From: Gemmatimonadota bacterium
GTDB lineage: Bacteria > Gemmatimonadota > Gemmatimonadetes > Gemmatimonadales > Gemmatimonadaceae
NCBI GenBank assembly: GCA_016194585.1
Contig: JACQBG010000026.1
Coordinates: 1 to 64,000 of the forward strand
Direction: 5' to 3'
DNA: 64,000 nt
The notes under the pieces: model-generated
Seen by the model: the letters and a program-made list of their open reading frames with translations, nothing else
The model's database searches: none
What the model was told of the DNA's origin: nothing
Shown here: piece after piece, positions 24,159 through 33,674 of the stretch
How the letters are laid out: the number at the start of each line of letters is the position of its first letter
Numbering within the stretch: position 1 is the stretch's first letter
Made by a program: the position numbers and the translations under genes

Positions 24159-25052
24159 ATGAACACCACCGCCCGCAGACTCACAGCATGGACGATCGTC
24201 CTCGTCGCTTTCGCCACGCCGTGGCCTCGAGCCGCCGCGCAGACAGCTCCGTTCACGGCGCGACAGGTCGTCGAACGGGTCAAGGCCGAGCTCAAGGGAC
24301 GCTGGACCGACGACGGCATCGACAGCTTCAAGGACGGCGATCCCGACACGCCCATCACGGGCGTTGCGGTCACCATGATGGCGACGATGGACGTGCTGCA
24401 GCGCGCCAGCGCCGCGGGCCTGAACCTCGTCATCACGCACGAGCCGACGTTCTACTCGCACGAGGACCGCCTCTCCGCACTCGAGGAGCTGCACGATCCG
24501 GTGACGGAGGCGAAGCGGGAATTCATCAAGGCGCACCACCTCGTCGTGTTCCGGCTGCACGACCACTGGCACTTCCCCGCACGGCCGATCGACCCGGTGG
24601 TGACCGGCGAGTTCCGCGCGCTCGGCTGGCAGCGATACCAACGCACCCCCGAGGCGAACGTCATCGAGCTCCCGGGAACGACGCTCGGCGCCCTCGCCTC
24701 GGAGGTGAAGGAGAAGCTCGGCGCGCATGCGATGCGCGTCATCGGCGATCCGTCGATGCGCGTGTCGAAGGTCGCGTTCCTGCCCGGCGCGGCCGGCTTC
24801 CCGGCGCAGCGGGCGACGCTCGCCCGCGCCGACGTCGACGTGCTGCTCATCGGCGAGGCGCGCGAGTGGGAGACCGTGCCCTACGCGGCCGACGCGATCA
24901 CGCAGGGCGGGCACAAGGCGCTCATCGTCATCGGCCACGTGCTGTCCGAACAGGCGGGGTCCGACGAACTCGCGCGCTGGCTGCAGCCGCTCGTTCCCGG
25001 ATTGCCGGTACGGCTCATCGCGGCGGCGGATCCGTTCTGGTCGCCCAAGTAA
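24159..25052 (+). CDS. NIF3-family protein with a signal peptide (297 aa)
   Basis: NIF3/YbgI-type metal-binding fold: DGIDSFKDGDPDTPITGVAVTMMATMDVLQRASAAGLNLVITHEPTFYSH corresponds to the family's ITHHP site with Glu for one His, and EAREWETVPYAADAITQGGHKALIVIGHVLSEQAG supplies the second half of the di-metal site. The N terminus (LTAWTIVLVAFATPWPRAAAQ) is a clear export signal, whereas most NIF3 proteins are cytoplasmic. Enzymatic activity of the family is unsettled. Confidence 0.83.
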   Translation: MNTTARRLTAWTIVLVAFATPWPRAAAQTAPFTARQVVERVKAELKGRWTDDGIDSFKDGDPDTPITGVAVTMMATMDVLQRASAAGLNLVITHEPTFYSHEDRLSALEELHDPVTEAKREFIKAHHLVVFRLHDHWHFPARPIDPVVTGEFRALGWQRYQRTPEANVIELPGTTLGALASEVKEKLGAHAMRVIGDPSMRVSKVAFLPGAAGFPAQRATLARADVDVLLIGEAREWETVPYAADAITQGGHKALIVIGHVLSEQAGSDELARWLQPLVPGLPVRLIAAADPFWSPK

Positions 25053-25065
25053 CGGGCGCGCCGCC

Positions 25066-26715
25066 TCAGCGCATGCGCGTGAGTTCGAACACGAGCCCGG
25101 CGTGCGGCGCGAGCGTGGGAAGCGGCACGTCGTTCATCGCGCCACTGGCTCGGATGGCGAACGCGTCGAGCGCCGCCGGCCCGAAGAGAATGCGGCCGGC
25201 GTACCGCCCGCGCGCGAAGACCGCGACATCGGAGCGCAGCGTGACGCCGGCGAGCGGCTCCGCGCCGAGGTTCGCGACGACGAGCACCGTGCGCGTCCCG
25301 GCGCGACGGAGGAACGCGATCACCGCGGGTTGGCTCGTCGTGAGCGGCAGCAGGGTGCCCGCGCCGAGCGCGGGATCGGAGGCGCGCAGGTGGATAAGGC
25401 GCCGGTGCAGCGCGAGCAGCGACGACGCATCGCCGCTCTCGACCTCGACGTTCGCCTCGAGCGAGTCGGCGGCGAGCGGCTCCCATGGCGTGCCGGTGGT
25501 GAAGCCGGCGTGCGGAGCGTTCCGGGACCACGGCATCGGCGTGCGGATACGCGGATCGGGCTTCGCTCCGGTCATGCCGAGCTCCTCGCCGTAATACACG
25601 AAAGGCACGCCGGGGAGCGTGAGCAGGAGGAACGACGCGACGCGCGCCTTTCCCCAGTCGCCGCCGAATTCGGTGCGGGCGCGCGGCTGATCGTGGTTGC
25701 GGAGGAAGGGCGACCACCGGTCGGCCGGCACCGATGCCTGCAGTCGCAGTACCGGCGCGAGCATACCGCGTCCGTCGCCGCGCCGCACGGCGGCGACGAG
25801 ACTATCAGCGACTTCGAACGCGAAGTAGTCGTCGAGCTGGTCGGGATAGTACGAGAGCAGCGTCCCCGTGCTGTCGTACACCTCGCCGACCGTGAACGCC
25901 CCCGGCTTCGTCGCGCGGACGAATGCCGCATACTCGCGCAACACGGCGTGCGTCCCCGGCGTGTCGTCCACCTGAGCACCGTCCTCCACGAGGTACTTCA
26001 CGGCGTCGAGCCGGAATCCGTCCGCCCCCATCTCGTTCAGCCAGAACGCCGCGACCTTCTTCATCTCCGCGAGCGCGTACGGCTGTTCATAGTTCAGGTC
26101 GGGCATGTGCGACGAGAAGAAGCCGTAGTAGTACTCGTCGCGCACCGGCGAACGCCGCCAGTTGTTGTCGCCGAAGCGGTTGTTCGGCCCCGGCGTCGGC
26201 CGCCAGCGGAACCACGCGCGGTAGGGTGACGTCGTGTCGCGCAGCGCTTCCTGGAACGCGGGATGCTGCACCGAGAGGTGGTTCAGCATCATGTCCACGA
26301 GCACCTTGATGCCGCGCGCGTGCGCCGCGGCGACGAGCGCCTTGAAGTCGTCGTTCGTCCCGTACGCACGGTTGACGTGGTAGTAATCGCTCACGTCGTA
26401 CCCGTGATAGCTCGGCGATGCCGCTACGGGCATCAGCCACAGGCAGCGCGCGCCGAGGCTCTTCGTGCTCTTCGGGTCGCCGTCGTCGATGTAGTCGAGC
26501 GATGCAGTGAGCCCCTTGAGGTCGCCGATGCCGTCGCCGTCGCTGTCGCGGAACGACCGCACGAACACTTCGTAGCAGGTCGCGCCCGAGAGCCACGCCG
26601 GCGCGGCCGGCGCGACCTGCGCCCGTGCCCCCGGGGCGATGGCGATGATGGCGAGCACGCACGCCGTCCATATCGCGCGGCAGCGGAGCGCGGATCGGGC
26701 GGCGGCGCGCGTCAT
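25066..26715 (-). CDS. secreted GH13 alpha-amylase/alpha-glucosidase (549 aa)
   Basis: Signal peptide (IWTACVLAIIAIAPGARAQ), then a GH13 barrel: VFVRSFRDSDGDGIGDLKGL, LWLMPVAASPSYHGYDVSDYY, VLVDMMLNHLS (region I), DGFRLDAVKYL (nucleophile Asp237), TVGEVYDS (acid/base Glu278), FLRNHDQPR (His341, Asp342). All catalytic residues are present. Domain C follows to the end. ATG 26715 overlaps the VOC stop as ATGA, so translation is coupled to the ArsR operon. It would release maltose or glucose from malto-oligosaccharides in the periplasm or medium. Confidence 0.92.
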   Translation of the reverse strand: MTRAAARSALRCRAIWTACVLAIIAIAPGARAQVAPAAPAWLSGATCYEVFVRSFRDSDGDGIGDLKGLTASLDYIDDGDPKSTKSLGARCLWLMPVAASPSYHGYDVSDYYHVNRAYGTNDDFKALVAAAHARGIKVLVDMMLNHLSVQHPAFQEALRDTTSPYRAWFRWRPTPGPNNRFGDNNWRRSPVRDEYYYGFFSSHMPDLNYEQPYALAEMKKVAAFWLNEMGADGFRLDAVKYLVEDGAQVDDTPGTHAVLREYAAFVRATKPGAFTVGEVYDSTGTLLSYYPDQLDDYFAFEVADSLVAAVRRGDGRGMLAPVLRLQASVPADRWSPFLRNHDQPRARTEFGGDWGKARVASFLLLTLPGVPFVYYGEELGMTGAKPDPRIRTPMPWSRNAPHAGFTTGTPWEPLAADSLEANVEVESGDASSLLALHRRLIHLRASDPALGAGTLLPLTTSQPAVIAFLRRAGTRTVLVVANLGAEPLAGVTLRSDVAVFARGRYAGRILFGPAALDAFAIRASGAMNDVPLPTLAPHAGLVFELTRMR

Positions 26716-27491
26716 CCCTCGCTCCGCGGGAGGAACTTGATGAGGTAGAAGAAGACTCCCTGCGGGGAGTCGATGCCGCAGAACCGTCCCACCCCCGGGA
26801 TGTCGCGAACCGGCACGGTGAGCGTCGCGCCGAGTTCGACGGCGACCTTCGCCGCGCGGTCCACGTCGTCCACGGCGAAGTAGGTGCCCCAATGCGGCTT
26901 CACCGCGTCCATCGACTGCGTGATCTGCATCATCCCGGCGAGCGGCGTCCCATCGAGCGCGAACGTCGTGTAGGCGCCCCCCTCCATGGGGGTCGTGACC
27001 GCCGTCCATCCGAACAGCGCCGTGTAGAAAGCCGCCGCGCGATCGACGTCGGTGGTGAGCGTCTCGAACCAGGTCGGCGCGCCGTGCAGATGGCTGTCGA
27101 CGTCGCTCCCCGTCATGCGCTTGGCCTGCCACACATCGAAGCGCGCGCCGTTCGGATCGGTGGCCGATACCATCCGGCCGGCCTCGCCGATCTCCATCAC
27201 CGGCATCGTCGTGCCGCCGAGCGAGGTGACCTTCGCGATGAACGACTCCGCGTCGTCGATCTTGATCATCACGCCGATGTGCGACGGCGTGCCCGGCGGC
27301 GTGCCGGGAGCCGCGATGTCGAACAGCGCGCCGATGTCGCGCCCCTGCCCCTGCACGCGATGCCCCATCCCCGGCATCTCGACGTAGGTCCAGCCGAGGA
27401 GCGTCGCGTAGAACGCCCGCGCCTTCGCGGGTTCCGGCGTGATCATGTTCATCCAGCAGAACTCACCGGCCCTGCGCATGCCGACGGTCAT
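26712..27491 (-). CDS. two-domain VOC (glyoxalase) family protein (259 aa)
   Basis: Two tandem VOC modules: MRRAGEFCWMNMITPEPAKARAFYATLLGWTY to about 125, and PTWFETLTTDVDRAAAFYTALFGWT to the end (GIDSPQGVFFYLIKF). This arrangement resembles hydroxylase-like VOC proteins such as the 27-kDa antigen Cfp30B group. GGGGAGA precedes ATG 27491. Third gene of the ArsR-SRPBCC operon, after a 70-nt gap; it overlaps the amylase start. Ligand unknown. Confidence 0.85.
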   Translation of the reverse strand: MTVGMRRAGEFCWMNMITPEPAKARAFYATLLGWTYVEMPGMGHRVQGQGRDIGALFDIAAPGTPPGTPSHIGVMIKIDDAESFIAKVTSLGGTTMPVMEIGEAGRMVSATDPNGARFDVWQAKRMTGSDVDSHLHGAPTWFETLTTDVDRAAAFYTALFGWTAVTTPMEGGAYTTFALDGTPLAGMMQITQSMDAVKPHWGTYFAVDDVDRAAKVAVELGATLTVPVRDIPGVGRFCGIDSPQGVFFYLIKFLPRSEG

Positions 27492-27561
27492 CGACGGTCT
27501 CCCCGGTTGAACGTGGGACGTGTGGGCGCGGGTGCATGACACGATGCCACGCGCGCGCGGT

Positions 27562-28050
27562 TCACGCCAACCCCTTGAGGTACGTTTCGAGGCGCACGTT
27601 CGACGCTTCCATCCCGGGCCGCATGCCGGTGCCGGACGCCGCGTCGCGCGCTTCCTTCGAAGCATAGGTGATGGTGAGCGTGGCAAGCGTCCTCCCGTCC
27701 TGCTCGGTGAGGACGAGCGTGTTGATGGTCTCGGGCCAGGGGCCGCCCCACGATTCGGACGAGACCAGCCGCTCCGGGGGTGCGACCTCGCGATAGACGC
27801 CACGCATCTCCATCTCGGAACCCGTCGCGCTACGCCACACGAAATGCCAGTGGCCGCCCGGCCGCAGGTCGACTTCGCACACGGGCATCGACCACCCCTC
27901 CGGTCCGAGCATCCACTGCTGGATGTGCTTGGGGTCGGTCCAGGCGGCGAACACGAGGTGGCGCGGCGCGTCGAACAGCCGCGTCATCCGCAGTTCGAGA
28001 TCGGACGGCGTCGTGAACGTGGCCTGCCCGACTTTACTCGGCGTCGTCAT
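27562..28050 (-). CDS. SRPBCC/AHSA1 protein (162 aa, module C)
   Basis: AHSA1-like START domain: LELRMTRLFDAPRHLVFAAWTDPKHIQQWMLGPEGWSMPVCEVDLRPGGHWHFVWR, followed by GGPWPETINTLVLTEQDGRTLATLTITY and ARDAASGTGMRPGMEASNVRLETYL, a well-known activator-of-Hsp90-like bacterial subgroup encoded with ArsR repressors. GAGGAGAAC lies inside the ArsR 3' end, and the two genes overlap by 17 nt. Ligand unknown. Confidence 0.92.
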   Translation of the reverse strand: MTTPSKVGQATFTTPSDLELRMTRLFDAPRHLVFAAWTDPKHIQQWMLGPEGWSMPVCEVDLRPGGHWHFVWRSATGSEMEMRGVYREVAPPERLVSSESWGGPWPETINTLVLTEQDGRTLATLTITYASKEARDAASGTGMRPGMEASNVRLETYLKGLA

Positions 28051-28387
28051 TCGTGTTCTCCTCGGTCTGCATGAGGTGGAGGTATTGGTCCAGGCGCACG
28101 AAGCTCGCGTCCCAGAAGCGGCGGTACTTCTCGGTCCAGTCGGCGACTTCCTTCAGCGGCGTCGCGCGGAGGCGACGCGGCCGCCACTGCGCCTTGCGTC
28201 CTCGCGCGACGAGACCGGCGCGTTCGAGCACGCGCAGGTGTTTGGAGACGGCGGGGCCACTCATGTCGAATGGCGCCGCGAGTTCCTTGACGGTGGCCTC
28301 GCCGTCGGCGAGTCGCGCGAGGATCGCGCGCCGGGTGGGGTCGGCGAGGGCGGCGAACGTGGCGCTGAGTGAATCCGTTGGCATCAT
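28034..28387 (-). CDS. ArsR-family regulator (117 aa, module C)
   Basis: Canonical small ArsR: SATFAALADPTRRAILARLADGEATVKELAAPFDMSGPAVSKHLRVLERAGLVARG, wing RKAQWRPRRLRATPLKE, and terminal helix WTEKYRRFWDASFVRLDQYLHLM. No metal-binding cysteines, like the other two regulators in the window. Two adjacent ATGs (28387, 28384) could start it. A TTGACA/TATATA promoter overlapped by a 14-bp inverted repeat upstream indicates autorepression of the operon through the amylase. Confidence 0.93.
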   Translation of the reverse strand: MMPTDSLSATFAALADPTRRAILARLADGEATVKELAAPFDMSGPAVSKHLRVLERAGLVARGRKAQWRPRRLRATPLKEVADWTEKYRRFWDASFVRLDQYLHLMQTEENTNDDAE

Positions 28388-28389
28388 AA

Positions 28390-28421
28390 ATAACCCATTA
28401 GTTACAGAACTAATCGGTTAT
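28390..28421. promoter_or_regulatory. inverted-repeat operator of ArsR module C
   Basis: ATAACCCATTAGTT (28390-28403) and AACTAATCGGTTAT (28408-28421) are inverted repeats with one mismatch around ACAG. The repeat covers the transcription start and touches the -10 of the minus-strand promoter. It also covers the -35 of a plus-strand promoter. Sequence differs entirely from the operators of modules A and B. Confidence 0.8.
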
Positions 28422-28426
28422 ATAAT
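28398..28426 (+). promoter_or_regulatory. divergent plus-strand promoter
   Basis: TTAGTT (28398-28403), 17-nt spacer, perfect -10 TATAAT (28421-28426). It reads toward the DUF2164 gene through a 200-nt stretch (28427-28626) with no convincing gene; a palindrome ATCTATAGAT lies in that stretch near 28540. Its -35 is inside the ArsR operator, so it may be co-regulated. Confidence 0.5.
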
Positions 28427-28447
28427 GCTTTACTGGCGTTGTGTCAA
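28419..28447 (-). promoter_or_regulatory. sigma70-type promoter of the ArsR-SRPBCC-VOC-amylase operon
   Basis: On the minus strand TTGACA (28447-28442) is followed after exactly 17 nt by TATATA (28424-28419). Transcription would begin near 28412, about 25 nt before the ArsR start, inside the operator repeat. Confidence 0.8.
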
Positions 28448-28626
28448 TGGGTTACGCTCCATGTGGATGGGGTCTGGGCGATCGGGGTTGCCGGCGGTCA
28501 GTCACCCCGACGCGGACCGGGCGCCGTCCGGTGGCGATATCTATAGATGTAGCGAGATGCGGCCCGGAATCCGGCGGACGGTCGCCGGCGTCCGTCTCGC
28601 ACGCGTTCACCTCCACGCCTTCGGTC

Positions 28627-28899
28627 ATGCGCGAGCAGCTCCCGATCACCATCCCCGATGATGCGCGCAAACGCGCCATGCTCTCCATCCAGCGCTACTT
28701 CGAGGAACAGCTCGACGAGAAGATCGGCGACCTGAAGGCCCTGCTGGTGCTCGACTACGTGCTCGCCGAGGTGGGGCCGTCGATCTACAACCAGGCGATC
28801 GCCGACGCGAAATCGTTCTTCGACGAGCGCGCCGCCGATCTCGGCGCACTCTGCCACCACGACGAATTCCCTTTCTGGAAGCCATCGAAGCGCGCGTGA
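28627..28899 (+). CDS. DUF2164 family protein (90 aa)
   Basis: ITIPDDARKRAMLSIQRYFEEQLDEKIGDLKALLVLDYVLAEVGPSIYNQAIADAKSFFDERAADLGALCHHDEFPFW is the full DUF2164 pattern, a small helical protein of unknown role. The frame is open back to 28441, but conservation begins at ATG 28627. It precedes glgP by 87 nt on the same strand, but no link to glycogen metabolism is known. Confidence 0.85.
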   Translation: MREQLPITIPDDARKRAMLSIQRYFEEQLDEKIGDLKALLVLDYVLAEVGPSIYNQAIADAKSFFDERAADLGALCHHDEFPFWKPSKRA

Positions 28900-28986
28900 C
28901 CCCCGGCGCACGGACGACGCACCGACGCCGGTGCGAGACATTAACTTGCGCTGGATCGGCTGTTCCGAAAATCGTTTTCCCCCTTC

Positions 28987-31455
28987 ATGCACACATCTCT
29001 CTCTCCCAGCGCCGCTCCGGCCCCCGTCGACGACATCGACGCGTTCCGGGCGACGATCGTCGAGAAGCTGGTCTACGCCGTCGGAAAGGACACGCAGCAC
29101 GCGCTCGATCGCGACTGGCTCGTCGCGACCTCGCTCGCCGTGCGCGACCGGATCGTCGGGCACTGGATGGACGCCACCCGCCGCACCTATCGGGACGGGA
29201 GCAAGCGCGTCTACTACTTCTCGCTCGAGTTCCTCATCGGGCGGCTGCTCTTCGACGCGCTCAGCCATCTCGACCTCACCGACACGGCGCGCGCGGCGCT
29301 CGCCGACCTCGGCGTCGACCTCGACCGTTTGCGCAAGCTCGAACCCGATCCCGCGCTCGGCAACGGCGGCCTGGGGCGGCTCGCGGCGTGCTTCATGGAG
29401 AGCATGTCGACGCTGCAGATCCCGGCGTATGGCTACGGCATCCGCTACGACCATGGCATCTTCCGCCAGGTGCTGAAGGATGGCTGGCAGATGGAGCTCC
29501 CCGAGGAGTGGCTCTCGTCGGGGAATCCGTGGGAGTTCGAGCGGCCGGAGTCGACGTACACGATCGGCTTCGGCGGGACGGTGGAAGTCGTGCCGAACGA
29601 CGACGGCACGACGCGATCGGTGTGGCATCCCGCCGACAGCGTGAAGGCGGTGGCGTACGACACGCCGATCACCGGCTGGCGCGGCGCGCACGTGAACACG
29701 TTGCGCCTCTGGTCGGCGCGCGCGGCCGATCCGCTGTCGCTCGTCGACTTCAACCGCGGCGACCACGTGGGCGCGCTCGCCGAGCGGGTGCGGCTCGAGG
29801 CCGTGTCGCGCGTGCTGTATCCGAGCGACGAGACGCCGGCGGGGCACGAGCTCCGGTTGCGGCAGGAGATCTTCTTCGCCTCGGCGTCGTTGCAGGACCT
29901 GCTGCGCCGGCACCTGCAGCAGCACGGCGACCTGCTCTCGCTCCCCGACCACGTGGCGATCCAGCTCAACGACACGCATCCGGCGATCGCGATCCCGGAA
30001 CTCATGCGGCTGCTCGTCGACGAGCATCAGATGCCGTGGGAGTTGGCGTGGGACATCGCGCGCTCGGTGTTCAGCTACACGAACCACACGCTGCTGCCGG
30101 AGGCGCTCGAGAAGTGGGACGTGCCGTTGCTCGAGGGGTTGCTGCCGCGGCACATGCAGATCATCTACCTGATCAACGCGCAGCACCTCGACGAGCTGCG
30201 CGCGCGCGGCCACGACGACGTGCGCCAGCTCGCCGCGGTGTCGCTCATCGAGGAGAACGACCGTCGCCACGTGCTGATGGGGAACCTCGCGTTCCTCGGG
30301 TCGCACCATGTGAACGGCGTCTCGGCGCTGCACACGGAACTGATGCGGCAGACCGTGTTCCGCGATTTCGCGGCGCTGTATCCGGGGCGCATCGTCAACA
30401 AGACGAACGGCATCACCTTCCGCCGCTGGCTGCACCAGTCGAACCCCGGGCTCACCGACCTGCTCGTCGAGGCGATCGGGCCGGAGGTGCTGGCCGATGC
30501 CGGCCGCCTGCGGGAGCTGGAGCGGTTCGCCGACGACGCGCCGTTCCGCGACCGGTTCGCGGCGGTGCGCCGCGCCAACAAGATCGCGCTCGGCCGCCTC
30601 GTCGCGGAGCAGCTGGCGATCCCGCTGAACCCGGACGCGATCTTCGACGTCCACATCAAGCGCATCCACGAGTACAAGCGGCAGCTGCTCAACATCCTCG
30701 ACACGATCGCGCTCTACCATGAGATGCGCGAGCATCCGGCGCGCGACTGGGTGCCGCGGGTGAAGATCTTCGCGGGCAAGGCGGCGGCCGGCTACCACGC
30801 GGCGAAGCTCACCATCAAGCTCGCCAACGACGTCGCGAAGGTGGTCAATCACGACCCGGTGGTGCGCGACCGCCTGAAGGTGGTGTTCCTGCCGAACTAC
30901 AACGTGAGTCTCGCCGAGTCGATCATCCCGGGGTCTGATGTGTCGGAGCAGATCTCGACGGCGGGGATGGAGGCGTCGGGCACCGGGAACATGAAGCTCT
31001 CGCTCAATGGCGCGCTGACGATCGGGACGCTCGATGGCGCGAACATCGAGATCCGGGAGCATGTCGGCGCGGAGAACATCTTCATCTTCGGGCTGCTCGC
31101 CGACGAGGTCGCGGCGCGGCGCAAGGCGGGACTCGATGCGACGGCGACGATCGCCGCCTCGCCGGCGCTCGCCGAGGCGCTCGAGGCGCTCGAGGCGGGC
31201 CGCTACTCGAGCGACGACCCGTCGCGGTACCGGGGGCTCGTGGATGGGCTGCGCCATCGCGATCATTTCCTGGTGACGGCGGACTTCGACGCCTACCGGG
31301 CCGCGCAGCGCGACATCGACACGCTCTGGCGCGATCAGTCGGCGTGGTGGCGCATGGCGATCCTCAACACGGCGCGCATGGGGTGGTTCTCGTCGGACCG
31401 GACGATCCTGGAGTACGCGCGCGAGATCTGGAATGCCGCCCCGAAAGCCGGCTGA
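28987..31455 (+). CDS. glgP: glycogen/maltodextrin phosphorylase (822 aa)
   Basis: Releases glucose-1-phosphate from alpha-1,4-glucan ends (GT35). Full length for the family. Visible: [80 protein letters not shown], and the PLP region [20 protein letters not shown] with Lys670 as the Schiff-base lysine. First gene of an eight-gene run; its 3' end overlaps glgB by 23 nt, implying coupling. Cytoplasmic. Confidence 0.97.
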   Translation: MHTSLSPSAAPAPVDDIDAFRATIVEKLVYAVGKDTQHALDRDWLVATSLAVRDRIVGHWMDATRRTYRDGSKRVYYFSLEFLIGRLLFDALSHLDLTDTARAALADLGVDLDRLRKLEPDPALGNGGLGRLAACFMESMSTLQIPAYGYGIRYDHGIFRQVLKDGWQMELPEEWLSSGNPWEFERPESTYTIGFGGTVEVVPNDDGTTRSVWHPADSVKAVAYDTPITGWRGAHVNTLRLWSARAADPLSLVDFNRGDHVGALAERVRLEAVSRVLYPSDETPAGHELRLRQEIFFASASLQDLLRRHLQQHGDLLSLPDHVAIQLNDTHPAIAIPELMRLLVDEHQMPWELAWDIARSVFSYTNHTLLPEALEKWDVPLLEGLLPRHMQIIYLINAQHLDELRARGHDDVRQLAAVSLIEENDRRHVLMGNLAFLGSHHVNGVSALHTELMRQTVFRDFAALYPGRIVNKTNGITFRRWLHQSNPGLTDLLVEAIGPEVLADAGRLRELERFADDAPFRDRFAAVRRANKIALGRLVAEQLAIPLNPDAIFDVHIKRIHEYKRQLLNILDTIALYHEMREHPARDWVPRVKIFAGKAAAGYHAAKLTIKLANDVAKVVNHDPVVRDRLKVVFLPNYNVSLAESIIPGSDVSEQISTAGMEASGTGNMKLSLNGALTIGTLDGANIEIREHVGAENIFIFGLLADEVAARRKAGLDATATIAASPALAEALEALEAGRYSSDDPSRYRGLVDGLRHRDHFLVTADFDAYRAAQRDIDTLWRDQSAWWRMAILNTARMGWFSSDRTILEYAREIWNAAPKAG

Positions 31456-33652
31456 CCCCGGACCGACGAAGAAGGCGGCACTCGGCGTTCGCGCGGTGGA
31501 GGCGATCGTCGCAGGCCGGCACCGCGACCCGTTCGCGGTGCTCGGCATCCACGAGGCCGGCACGCGGTTCGTCGTGCGTGCGTTCGTGCCCGGGGCGGAG
31601 ACGCTCGACGTCGTGGACTACGACGGAGCGCTGCTCGCCACGCTCGCGTGCACGCATCCGGCGGGACTGTTCGAGGGGATGCTCGCGCGGCGCGAGCCGT
31701 ACCGGCTGCGGGCGACGCGCGGGCGCGAGACGTGGACGACGGACGACGCGTATGCGTTCGGTCCGGTGCTCGGGCCGATGGACGACTGGCTCATGGGCGA
31801 GGGGACGCACGCGAACCTGTACGACCGGCTCGGCGCGCACGTCATGGTGCACGAGGGGGTGTCGGGGGTCCATTTCGCCGTGTGGGCGCCGAACGCGAAA
31901 CGCGTGTCGGTGGTCGGCGACTTCAACGTGTGGGACGGGCGCCGTCACACGATGCGGCTGCGCTTCGGCACCGGCGTGTGGGAGATCTTCGTCCCCGGCA
32001 TCGGCGAGGGGACGTTCTACAAGTACGAGGTGGTGGGCGCGAACGGCGACCTGCTGCCGCTCAAGTCCGATCCCGTGGGCTTCTCGGCGGAGCTGCGCCC
32101 GTCGACCGCGTCGGTGGTGCGCGACACGACGCGGTTCGCGTGGACGGACGCCGCGTGGATGGCGGCCCGCGGCGGGCACGACGCGCGTCGCGCGCCGATG
32201 TCGGTGTACGAGGTGCACGCCGGGTCGTGGCGGCGCGCCGAGGACGGGCGCTGGCTGACGTACGACGAGCTCGCCGACACGCTGGTGCCGTACGTGAAGG
32301 AGATGGGGTTCACGCACGTGGAGCTGATGCCGGTGAACGAGCATCCGCTCGACGCGTCGTGGGGCTACCAGCCCATCGGGCTGTTCGCGCCGACGTCGCG
32401 GTTCGGCGAGCCTGTGGCGTTCGCGCGCTTCATCGACCGCTGCCACGCCGCGGGCATCGGCGTGATCATCGACTGGGTGCCGGCGCACTTCCCGGTGGAC
32501 GAGCACGGGCTGGCGCGCTTCGACGGCACGGCGCTGTACGAGCACGAGGACCCGCGGCTCGGATTCCACCCCGACTGGAACACGGCGATCTTCAACTTCG
32601 GCCGTCGCGAAGTGGTGAACTACCTCATCGCGAACGCGCTGTTCTGGCTCGACAGGTATCACGTGGACGGCCTTCGCGTCGACGCGGTCGCGTCGATGCT
32701 GTACCTCGATTACTCGCGCAAGGACGGCGAGTGGCTCCCCAACCGGCACGGCGGGCGCGAGAATCTCGAGGCGGTCGACTTCCTGCGCCGCCTCAACGAA
32801 GTGGTGTACGCGCGGCATCCGGGAGCGATCACGCTCGCCGAGGAGAGCACCGCGTGGCCGGGGGTGTCGCAGCCCACGTACAACGGCGGGCTCGGGTTCG
32901 GCTTCAAGTGGAACATGGGGTGGATGCACGACACGCTGAAGTACATGGCGGAGGATCCCGTGCACCGTTCGTGGCACCACGACAAGATGACGTTCGGCAT
33001 GATGTACGCGTACACCGAGAACTTCGTGCTCCCGCTCTCGCACGACGAGGTGGTGCACGGCAAGCGCTCGCTGCTCGACCGCATGCCGGGCGACGCGTGG
33101 CAACGGTTCGCGGCGCTGCGCGCGTACTACGCGTTCATGTGGGCGTATCCCGGCAAGAAGCTCCTCTTCATGGGGGGTGAGTTCGCGCAGGGGCGCGAGT
33201 GGGACTTCGACGGCCAGCTCGATTGGGGGCTGCTCGGCGTCGACTGGCACCGTGGCGCGCAGGCGCTCGTGCGCGACTGCAACCGGCTCTACCGGGCCGA
33301 ACGCGCCCTGCACGAACGCGACTGCGAGCCGGAAGGATTCCGGTGGCTCGTCGTCGACGACGCGCCGAATTCGGTGTACGCGTGGACGAGGTACGGCGGC
33401 GAGGGCGCGCGCGCGGTGGTCTCGATCTCGAACTTCACCCCCGTCCCGCGCGTGGGGTATCGCCTCGGGCTGCCGTTCGGCGGGCGCTGGCGCGAGGTGC
33501 TGAACACCGACGCGTCGGCGTTCGGCGGGTCGAACATGGGGAACGCGGGCGGAGTGCAGGGGAGTCGCGCGCCGAGCCACGGCCTGCCGTGGTCGACGAC
33601 GCTCACGCTGCCGCCGCTCGCCACGCTCTGGCTGGTGCACGAGGGAGAGTAA
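31433..33652 (+). CDS. glgB: 1,4-alpha-glucan branching enzyme (739 aa)
   Basis: Creates alpha-1,6 branches in glycogen. Long-form GlgB with two N-terminal CBM48-like beta domains ([14 protein letters not shown] near residue 28; [23 protein letters not shown] near 145), then a GH13 barrel with [24 protein letters not shown] (nucleophile Asp417), [10 protein letters not shown] (acid Glu470) and [10 protein letters not shown] (Asp538). ATG 31433 lies inside the glgP 3' end. No exceptions to the catalytic set. Confidence 0.97.
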   Translation: MPPRKPADPGPTKKAALGVRAVEAIVAGRHRDPFAVLGIHEAGTRFVVRAFVPGAETLDVVDYDGALLATLACTHPAGLFEGMLARREPYRLRATRGRETWTTDDAYAFGPVLGPMDDWLMGEGTHANLYDRLGAHVMVHEGVSGVHFAVWAPNAKRVSVVGDFNVWDGRRHTMRLRFGTGVWEIFVPGIGEGTFYKYEVVGANGDLLPLKSDPVGFSAELRPSTASVVRDTTRFAWTDAAWMAARGGHDARRAPMSVYEVHAGSWRRAEDGRWLTYDELADTLVPYVKEMGFTHVELMPVNEHPLDASWGYQPIGLFAPTSRFGEPVAFARFIDRCHAAGIGVIIDWVPAHFPVDEHGLARFDGTALYEHEDPRLGFHPDWNTAIFNFGRREVVNYLIANALFWLDRYHVDGLRVDAVASMLYLDYSRKDGEWLPNRHGGRENLEAVDFLRRLNEVVYARHPGAITLAEESTAWPGVSQPTYNGGLGFGFKWNMGWMHDTLKYMAEDPVHRSWHHDKMTFGMMYAYTENFVLPLSHDEVVHGKRSLLDRMPGDAWQRFAALRAYYAFMWAYPGKKLLFMGGEFAQGREWDFDGQLDWGLLGVDWHRGAQALVRDCNRLYRAERALHERDCEPEGFRWLVVDDAPNSVYAWTRYGGEGARAVVSISNFTPVPRVGYRLGLPFGGRWREVLNTDASAFGGSNMGNAGGVQGSRAPSHGLPWSTTLTLPPLATLWLVHEGE

Positions 33653-33674
33653 CACCGCTTTCGCTTCGAGGAGC

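Noticed and set aside
28498-31563. 1021-codon open frame antisense to glgP
   Set aside because: High-GC codon structure keeps the opposite frame open. The translation is Arg/His-rich with no domain, and glgP is unmistakable on the other strand.
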